Shown here one piece after another: positions 6,371-11,381 of a stretch of DNA of 11,381 bases. The stretch spans positions 1-11,381 of the forward strand of contig CADCWB010000050.1 of NCBI GenBank assembly GCA_902806295.1. Reading direction: 5' to 3'. The notes under the pieces were generated by a model that worked only from the letters and a program-made list of their open reading frames with translations, was not told where the DNA came from and searched no databases. Numbering within the stretch: the stretch's first letter is position 1; each line of letters begins with the position of its first letter. Position numbers and translations under genes: made by a program. The DNA comes from an uncultured Sphingomonas sp. GTDB lineage: Bacteria > Pseudomonadota > Alphaproteobacteria > Sphingomonadales > Sphingomonadaceae.

Positions 6371-7444
6371 CTAACGCCGGCAAACCTCGCTATTGCCGCC
6401 GGACGATAGTCGCGTTGACCTGAAGGGATCCGGCGAGGTGCTGATGATCAGCCCTGTAGTCTCGCACCGCCGAAGCTGAAAGCGGACCTTGCGGGCGCGA
6501 AAATCGAGCGACACTCGCCGGAAGGCCTCCAGCAGATCGGTGCCAAGCAGCAGGGCCGGCTGCTTGGCCATACCGAACAGGGTGAAAGGCGGCACATCGG
6601 CGAAGGCGATCGGAACATCACGCAGGGTGATCGATCCCACCCGTAGCTCCGGGATCTGCAGAAGCTGCAGCTCCTTGGTGACACCCGTCACCCCGGTCAC
6701 CGCGATGGTTGTGAAGTCGCGACGATGCCGCTTCAGCAGCTTGTCGCGCAGAGCGGAGTTGCCAATCGTAACCTCGGAACCGGTGTCGATCACGGCTTCC
6801 ACCCGCTGATCGGCTGCGCGCACCTCGGTCAGGATCAGCTGGCCGCGCCTGCGCCGCGCGACCACCACGATCTCGCCGCGCACATATTTGGCCGGCTGAC
6901 GGGCATCCTCCGCCTTGATGAGCCGCTTCTCGAAATCCATCATCAGGCGCTGCTGGACCAGCGCATCGATGCCGATCAGCCCCGCGCCACCCAGATCCTG
7001 TTCGCTTAAGGCGGGCAGCTCCAGGTTGCTGACGGAGGTCTGCCCCATGGAGATCGAATCCACGAGAACCCGGTCGACTCTGGCGCTCTCGGTTATGCCG
7101 TGCAGCACCGCCGGGCGGCCAAGCGGCAGGCGCAGGTCGCGAGCGATGCGCTGCCCCACCACGGACGTATCGGCGCCGCTATCCACCAGGAAACGATAGG
7201 GTCCTTGGCCGTTGACCTGGACCTCAACCGTCATCCGCGTGCTGACCTTGCGCGCGTTGATGTCCTCGCCGCCGATCTCCAGCTGGTTGTCGATCACCGC
7301 TGGTGAAGGCGGTCCGCGCTCTGGAGTGGGCACCGTGCGCGGCTTGGCGATCTTCGAAGGCTGCGCCGACTGGGCCCATGCCGAGGCCGCGGCCGGTGCA
7401 GTCAGCGCGAGTAACAAGGCCAGGCGTGACCGAACGATCCGCAT
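6371..7444 (-). CDS. Secreted retropepsin-like aspartic protease with two catalytic halves
   Basis: A 357-aa periplasmic protein. The signal peptide is residues 1-24 (RIVRSR, hydrophobic Leu/Ala core, cleavage after SAWA). The first half carries VDSGADTS with catalytic D88 and the later LIGIDAL (156-162). The second half carries IDTGSEVT with catalytic D220 and LLGTDLLEAF (299-308). Each half therefore has both the Asp triad and the downstream hydrophobic-Gly motif of the retropepsin fold, so one chain could form a complete pepsin-like active site without dimerising. C327 and C355 near the C-terminus could form a disulfide. Substrate unknown. The ATG at 7444 has a GAGG ten bases upstream. It lies 68 bases downstream of cysN/cysC on the same strand and may share its transcript. 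Confidence 0.87.
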   Translation of the reverse strand: MRIVRSRLALLLALTAPAAASAWAQSAQPSKIAKPRTVPTPERGPPSPAVIDNQLEIGGEDINARKVSTRMTVEVQVNGQGPYRFLVDSGADTSVVGQRIARDLRLPLGRPAVLHGITESARVDRVLVDSISMGQTSVSNLELPALSEQDLGGAGLIGIDALVQQRLMMDFEKRLIKAEDARQPAKYVRGEIVVVARRRRGQLILTEVRAADQRVEAVIDTGSEVTIGNSALRDKLLKRHRRDFTTIAVTGVTGVTKELQLLQIPELRVGSITLRDVPIAFADVPPFTLFGMAKQPALLLGTDLLEAFRRVSLDFRARKVRFQLRRCETTGLIISTSPDPFRSTRLSSGGNSEVCRR

Positions 7445-7512
7445 CGGAGTGCTGCCTCAATTTGCAGCCGCAGCCTACTCTTTCCCCGACCCGCTTGCCA
7501 GCGGCGCTTGGT

Positions 7513-9345
7513 TCAGGCGCTGCCCAGCACCAAGGCGACGATCCGCTCCGCCGCCTCTTCCGCACTCACCTGCGTCGTATCAACCCGCAGGTCCGGCGCT
7601 TCCGGCGGCTCGTAAGGGCTGTCGATACCAGTGAAGTTCTTGAGCCCGCCCGCGCGCGCCTTGGCATAGAGCCCCTTGGGATCGCGCCGCTCCGCTTCGG
7701 CGAGCGGTGCGTCGATGAACACCTCCACGAACTCCCCTTCAGGCAGCATGCGGCGGACCAGCTCGCGTTCAGCGCGGAAGGGCGAGATGAAGGCGGTGAT
7801 TACGATCAGCCCGGCGTCGGCCATCAGTCGGGCAACCTCCCCCACCCGCCGGACATTCTCGATCCGATCGGCGTCGGTGAAGCCGAGGTCCCGGTTGAGG
7901 CCGTGCCGAACGTTGTCGCCATCCAAAAGAAAGCTGTGCCGCCCAAGCGCGTGCAGCTTTTTCTCGACGAGATTGGCGATGGTCGACTTGCCCGCGCCGC
8001 TCAGACCCGTCAGCCACACCACGCACGGCCGTTGCCCCTTTTGTCGAGCGTGCGCTTCGCGACTGATCTCCAGCGCCTGCCAGTGGATGTTCTGCGCCCG
8101 CCGGAGCGCGAAGTGGATCATGCCCGCGGCCACCGTCGCGTTGGTCAGCTTGTCGATCAGGATGAATCCGCCGAGCGTCCGGTTCTCGGCATATGGCTCG
8201 AACGCCAGCGGCGCGTCGGTGGCCAACTCGACGACGCCGATGCCGTTCAACCCCAGCGTCTTGGCGGCGAGATGCTCCTGTGTGTTGACGTTGACCTCAT
8301 ATTTCGGCGGCTGGACGGTCGCGGTGACGCTCTGTGAGGCCAGCTGCAGCCAATATCCGCGGCCCGGCAGCAGCGGCTCCTCGGCCAGCCACACGAGGTC
8401 GGCTTCAAATTGGTCTGCGACCTGCGGCGGAGCCTCGGCGGCGGCGATGACCGACCCGCGCGAACAGTCCACTTCGTCCGCGAGCGTCAGAGTAATCGAT
8501 TGCCCGGCCTCCGCCTGCTCAAGATCGCCATCGAAAGTGACGATCCGCTCCACCCGGGTCGCCGTCCCGGCCGGTAGCACCCGCACCGGATCGCCGGGCC
8601 TTATTCGCCCAGACGCAACCAACCCGGCAAACCCGCGGAACTCTTGGCTCGGGCGGTTGACCCATTGCACCGGCATCCGGAAGCCGGCTCCCGCCCGCTC
8701 GGCCGCGTCGACCGGCAGCGCTTCCAGCAGTTCCAGCAGGCTCGGCCCGTCGTACCACGGCATTGCCGGCGAGCGCGCCAGGACGTTTTCGCCCTTAAGG
8801 CCCGACAGCGGCACGGCAGTGAACTGCGGCACCCCAGCTGCGGCTGCAAACTCCCAGTAATCCGCGACGATGCCGTCGAACGCCAACTGGTCGAAGTCGA
8901 CCAGATCCATCTTGTTGACCGCCAGTATGTAGTGCCGGACTCCAACCAGCTTGGCGAGAAAGCTATGGCGCCGCGTTTGGGTCAGCACGCCCTTGCGCGC
9001 GTCGACCAGGATGACCGCGGCATCCGCGCTCGACGCGCCGGTGACCATGTTGCGTGTGTATTGCTCGTGCCCGGGCGTGTCGGCGACGATGAACTTGCGC
9101 TTGGCGCTGGCGAAGAAGCGGTAGGCGACATCGATGGTGATGCCCTGCTCGCGCTCGGCCGCCAAGCCGTCCACCAGCAAGGCGAAGTCGATGTCCTGGC
9201 CCTGCGTTCCCACCCGCTTGCTGTCCGCCTCCAGCGCGGCCAGCTGGTCGTCGAAGATTAGCTTGCTGTCGTAGAGCAATCGCCCGATCAGCGTCGACTT
9301 GCCGTCGTCCACGCTGCCGCAGGTAATGAAGCGCAGCAGGTCCAT
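7513..9345 (-). CDS. cysN/cysC: Bifunctional sulfate adenylyltransferase subunit 1 / APS kinase (CysN-CysC)
   Basis: A 610-aa fusion. The N-terminal ~430 residues are the GTPase subunit of ATP sulfurylase: P-loop GSVDDGKST (10-18), DTPGHEQ (89-95) and NKMD (144-147), then EF-Tu-like beta-barrel domains. The C-terminal ~170 residues are adenosine 5'-phosphosulfate kinase: P-loop GLSGAGKST (447-455), DGDNVR (475-480), ISPF (520-523) and the FTGIDSPYEPP lid region (571-581). With CysD it makes APS from sulfate and ATP, driven by GTP, and then phosphorylates it to PAPS. NodQ of rhizobia has this architecture, but no nod genes are near, so a housekeeping cysteine or sulfation role is likely. The ATG overlaps the cysD stop by one base (TGATG), indicating coupled translation of the two complex subunits. 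Confidence 0.95.
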   Translation of the reverse strand: MDLLRFITCGSVDDGKSTLIGRLLYDSKLIFDDQLAALEADSKRVGTQGQDIDFALLVDGLAAEREQGITIDVAYRFFASAKRKFIVADTPGHEQYTRNMVTGASSADAAVILVDARKGVLTQTRRHSFLAKLVGVRHYILAVNKMDLVDFDQLAFDGIVADYWEFAAAAGVPQFTAVPLSGLKGENVLARSPAMPWYDGPSLLELLEALPVDAAERAGAGFRMPVQWVNRPSQEFRGFAGLVASGRIRPGDPVRVLPAGTATRVERIVTFDGDLEQAEAGQSITLTLADEVDCSRGSVIAAAEAPPQVADQFEADLVWLAEEPLLPGRGYWLQLASQSVTATVQPPKYEVNVNTQEHLAAKTLGLNGIGVVELATDAPLAFEPYAENRTLGGFILIDKLTNATVAAGMIHFALRRAQNIHWQALEISREAHARQKGQRPCVVWLTGLSGAGKSTIANLVEKKLHALGRHSFLLDGDNVRHGLNRDLGFTDADRIENVRRVGEVARLMADAGLIVITAFISPFRAERELVRRMLPEGEFVEVFIDAPLAEAERRDPKGLYAKARAGGLKNFTGIDSPYEPPEAPDLRVDTTQVSAEEAAERIVALVLGSA

Positions 9346-10238
9346 CAGAAATAACCCTCGCGCTTCTTCTTCTCCATGCTGGCATCGCCGGCGTCGCGAT
9401 CGATCATCCGTCCCTGCCGTTCTGAGGTGGAGCTGGCCTGCATCTCGGCAATGATGTCATTTAGCGTGGCCGCCGCGCTCTCCACCCCGCCGCTCAGCGG
9501 ATAATCGCCCAGCGTGCGGAAGCGGACCTTGCGGGCGACGGGCTGTTCCCCCGGTTGCAGCCGAAACCGATCGTCGTCGACCATGATGATCGCGCCATCG
9601 CGCACCACCGTTGGCCGCTCCGCCGCGAAATAGAGCGGCACCACCTCGATGCCCTCCCGCCGGATATATTCCCAGACGTCGAGTTCGGTCCAGTTGGACA
9701 GCGGAAACACCCGCACGCTCTCGCCCTTGCCCAATCGCAGATTATAGTTGTTCCACAATTCGGGCCGCTGCCGCTTGGGGTCCCACCGGTGACTGGCCGA
9801 TCGCAGCGACACGATCCGCTCCTTGGCGCGGCTCTTCTCCTCGTCGCGCCGGGCCCCGCCGAACGCCGCATCGAACCCGCCGGCTTCCAGCGCCTGTTTC
9901 AGTCCTTCGGTCTTCCACATATCGGTGTGCAGCGGGCCGTGATCGAACGGGTTGATCCCGCGCTGCTCGGCCTCCGGATTGCGGTGCACGATCAGCCGGT
10001 GCTCGGCAGCGACCTTGTCGCGCAGCGCGTACATGTCGCGGAATTTCCATGTCGTATCGACGTGCAGCAAGGGGAAGGGCAGCGGGGCCGGCGCGAACGC
10101 CTTGCGCGCCACGTGCAGCATGGCGGCACTGTCCTTCCCGATCGAATAGAGCATCACCGGGCGCCGGGTCTCCGCCACCACTTCGCGCATGATGTGGACG
10201 CTTTCGGCTTCCAGTCGGTCGAGATGGGTCAATGCCAT
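9345..10238 (-). CDS. cysD: Sulfate adenylyltransferase subunit 2 (CysD)
   Basis: A 297-aa protein of the PAPS-reductase/PP-loop ATP pyrophosphatase fold, which carries the ATP-sulfurylase active site and transfers AMP from ATP to sulfate. It is nearly collinear with E. coli CysD: LTHLDRLEAESVHI at the N-terminus, PP-loop YSIGKDSAAMLHVARKAF (about 30-47), FGGARRDEEKSRAKERI, RVFPLSNWTELDVWEYI, TSERQGRMIDRD and the terminal KKKREGYF. I chose the ATG at 10238 because homologues begin close to this point; an in-frame ATG at 10298 would add 20 Arg-rich residues overlapping the intergenic region. Only a weak G-rich ribosome-binding site is seen. It is first in a cysD-cysN/cysC operon, divergent from thiC, with 71 bases to the riboswitch stem. 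Confidence 0.95.
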   Translation of the reverse strand: MALTHLDRLEAESVHIMREVVAETRRPVMLYSIGKDSAAMLHVARKAFAPAPLPFPLLHVDTTWKFRDMYALRDKVAAEHRLIVHRNPEAEQRGINPFDHGPLHTDMWKTEGLKQALEAGGFDAAFGGARRDEEKSRAKERIVSLRSASHRWDPKRQRPELWNNYNLRLGKGESVRVFPLSNWTELDVWEYIRREGIEVVPLYFAAERPTVVRDGAIIMVDDDRFRLQPGEQPVARKVRFRTLGDYPLSGGVESAAATLNDIIAEMQASSTSERQGRMIDRDAGDASMEKKKREGYF

Positions 10239-10309
10239 GCCCCGGCCTGTGCCGTCCCGCGCGGGCAAAGGGAAGAGTCTGGCGCGCCGCCGCGACACGG
10301 CCTAAGGCT

Positions 10310-10406
10310 GCTTCATCCCCGGGGAGCTCGCCCGAGCTGAGAGGGAGGGATGGCACCCTTCGACCCGCTGAACCTGATCCCGTTCACACGGGCGTAGGGA
10401 GGGAGC
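10310..10406 (+). promoter_or_regulatory. TPP (thi-box) riboswitch aptamer
   Basis: The conserved elements of the thiamine pyrophosphate aptamer are present in order: GGGG (10321-10324), a GCTC/GAGC stem (10326-10329 with 10334-10337), CTGAGA (10337-10342), CACCCTTCGACCC, GAACCTGATC, the CCCG/CGGG stem and GCGTAGGGA (10392-10400). The closing stem P1 is 10310-10319 with 10397-10406 (nine pairs, one A-G mismatch). It lies in the leader of thiC, the usual target in proteobacteria, and should lower ThiC expression when TPP is plentiful. Confidence 0.95.
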
Positions 10407-10438
10407 GGGCCGTCCGTTTCCCTTCACTGGAGAGGAAA
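10398..10438 (+). promoter_or_regulatory. thiC: Riboswitch expression platform: SD-sequestering and anti-sequestering hairpins
   Basis: The ribosome-binding site GGAGAGGA (10429-10436) can pair with TTTCCCTTC (10417-10425): five pairs, one mismatch, three more pairs and an ACTG loop. The same upstream stretch can instead pair with the 3' strand of aptamer stem P1: 10398-10405 with 10418-10425, eight continuous pairs including two G-U. P1 formation on TPP binding would free 10417-10425 to hide the ribosome-binding site; without TPP the alternative helix leaves it open. This implies translational rather than termination control, in line with the absence of a U-tract. The folding was done by hand. 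Confidence 0.65.
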
Positions 10439-10443
10439 CACGC

Positions 10444-11381
<938 letters not shown>

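Noticed and set aside
6359..6374. Hairpin TTAGC-GCGCCT-GCTAA at the convergent ends of the MipA-like and protease genes, as a bidirectional terminator
   Set aside because: Perfect five-base stem in a suggestive place, but short, overlapping the protease stop codon and lacking U-tracts.
7491..7504. Hairpin CCGCT-TGCC-AGCGG downstream of cysN/cysC, as a terminator
   Set aside because: On the minus strand it is followed by GTCGGGG rather than a U-tract; readthrough into the protease gene is equally possible.
7303..8860. Long plus-strand open frames opposite cysN/cysC and the protease
   Set aside because: Low-complexity Arg/Ser/Pro-rich translations with no motifs; the minus-strand proteins in the same stretch are strongly conserved.
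7513..10238. cysD-cysN/cysC as nodP/nodQ symbiosis genes
   Set aside because: Same architecture as NodP/NodQ, but no nodulation genes are nearby and the pair is a common housekeeping arrangement.

Overview
The window is a stretch of high-GC chromosome from an alphaproteobacterium, most likely a member of the Sphingomonadales. This rests on the overall character of the proteins (a Suv3-like helicase, an FdxA ferredoxin, an M23 peptidase with an N-terminal membrane anchor, a CysN-CysC fusion) and on small proteins that resemble uncharacterised sphingomonad ORFs I remember. No database search was possible. There are ten well-supported genes, one of them cut by the right edge, plus a possible gene tail at the left edge. 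I see no rRNA, tRNA, CRISPR array, prophage or insertion sequence.

Layout. Positions 1-200 hold a possible gene tail and a nest of short inverted repeats. On the minus strand lie two overlapping tiny genes (577-422 and 425-201) and then, further right, a membrane-anchored M23 peptidase (2155-716). An approximately 100-bp divergent intergenic region carries a near-consensus CtrA-type site. On the plus strand follow a Suv3-like RNA helicase (2256-4793), an S4-domain RNA-binding protein whose ATG directly follows the helicase stop, the 7Fe ferredoxin fdxA and a MipA/OmpV outer-membrane protein. Convergent to these on the minus strand are a periplasmic two-domain retropepsin-like protease (7444-6371) and the sulfate-activation pair cysD and cysN/cysC (10238-7513). 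Divergent from cysD is thiC, preceded by a TPP riboswitch and running off the right end.

Functional themes. Helicase and S4 protein look like a translationally coupled RNA-metabolism pair. CysD plus CysN/CysC convert sulfate to APS and then PAPS. ThiC makes the pyrimidine half of thiamine, and its leader can be folded by hand into two mutually exclusive states that hide or expose the Shine-Dalgarno sequence. M23 peptidase, MipA-like porin and aspartic protease all act at or beyond the inner membrane.

I did not find a new multi-gene system. The most notable items are the mutually exclusive folds of the thiC leader, a dispersed-repeat-like segment translated in frame inside the helicase core, a single-chain protease with two complete retropepsin halves, a small TTG-start gene overlapping its partner, and the interlocking inverted repeats at the left edge.
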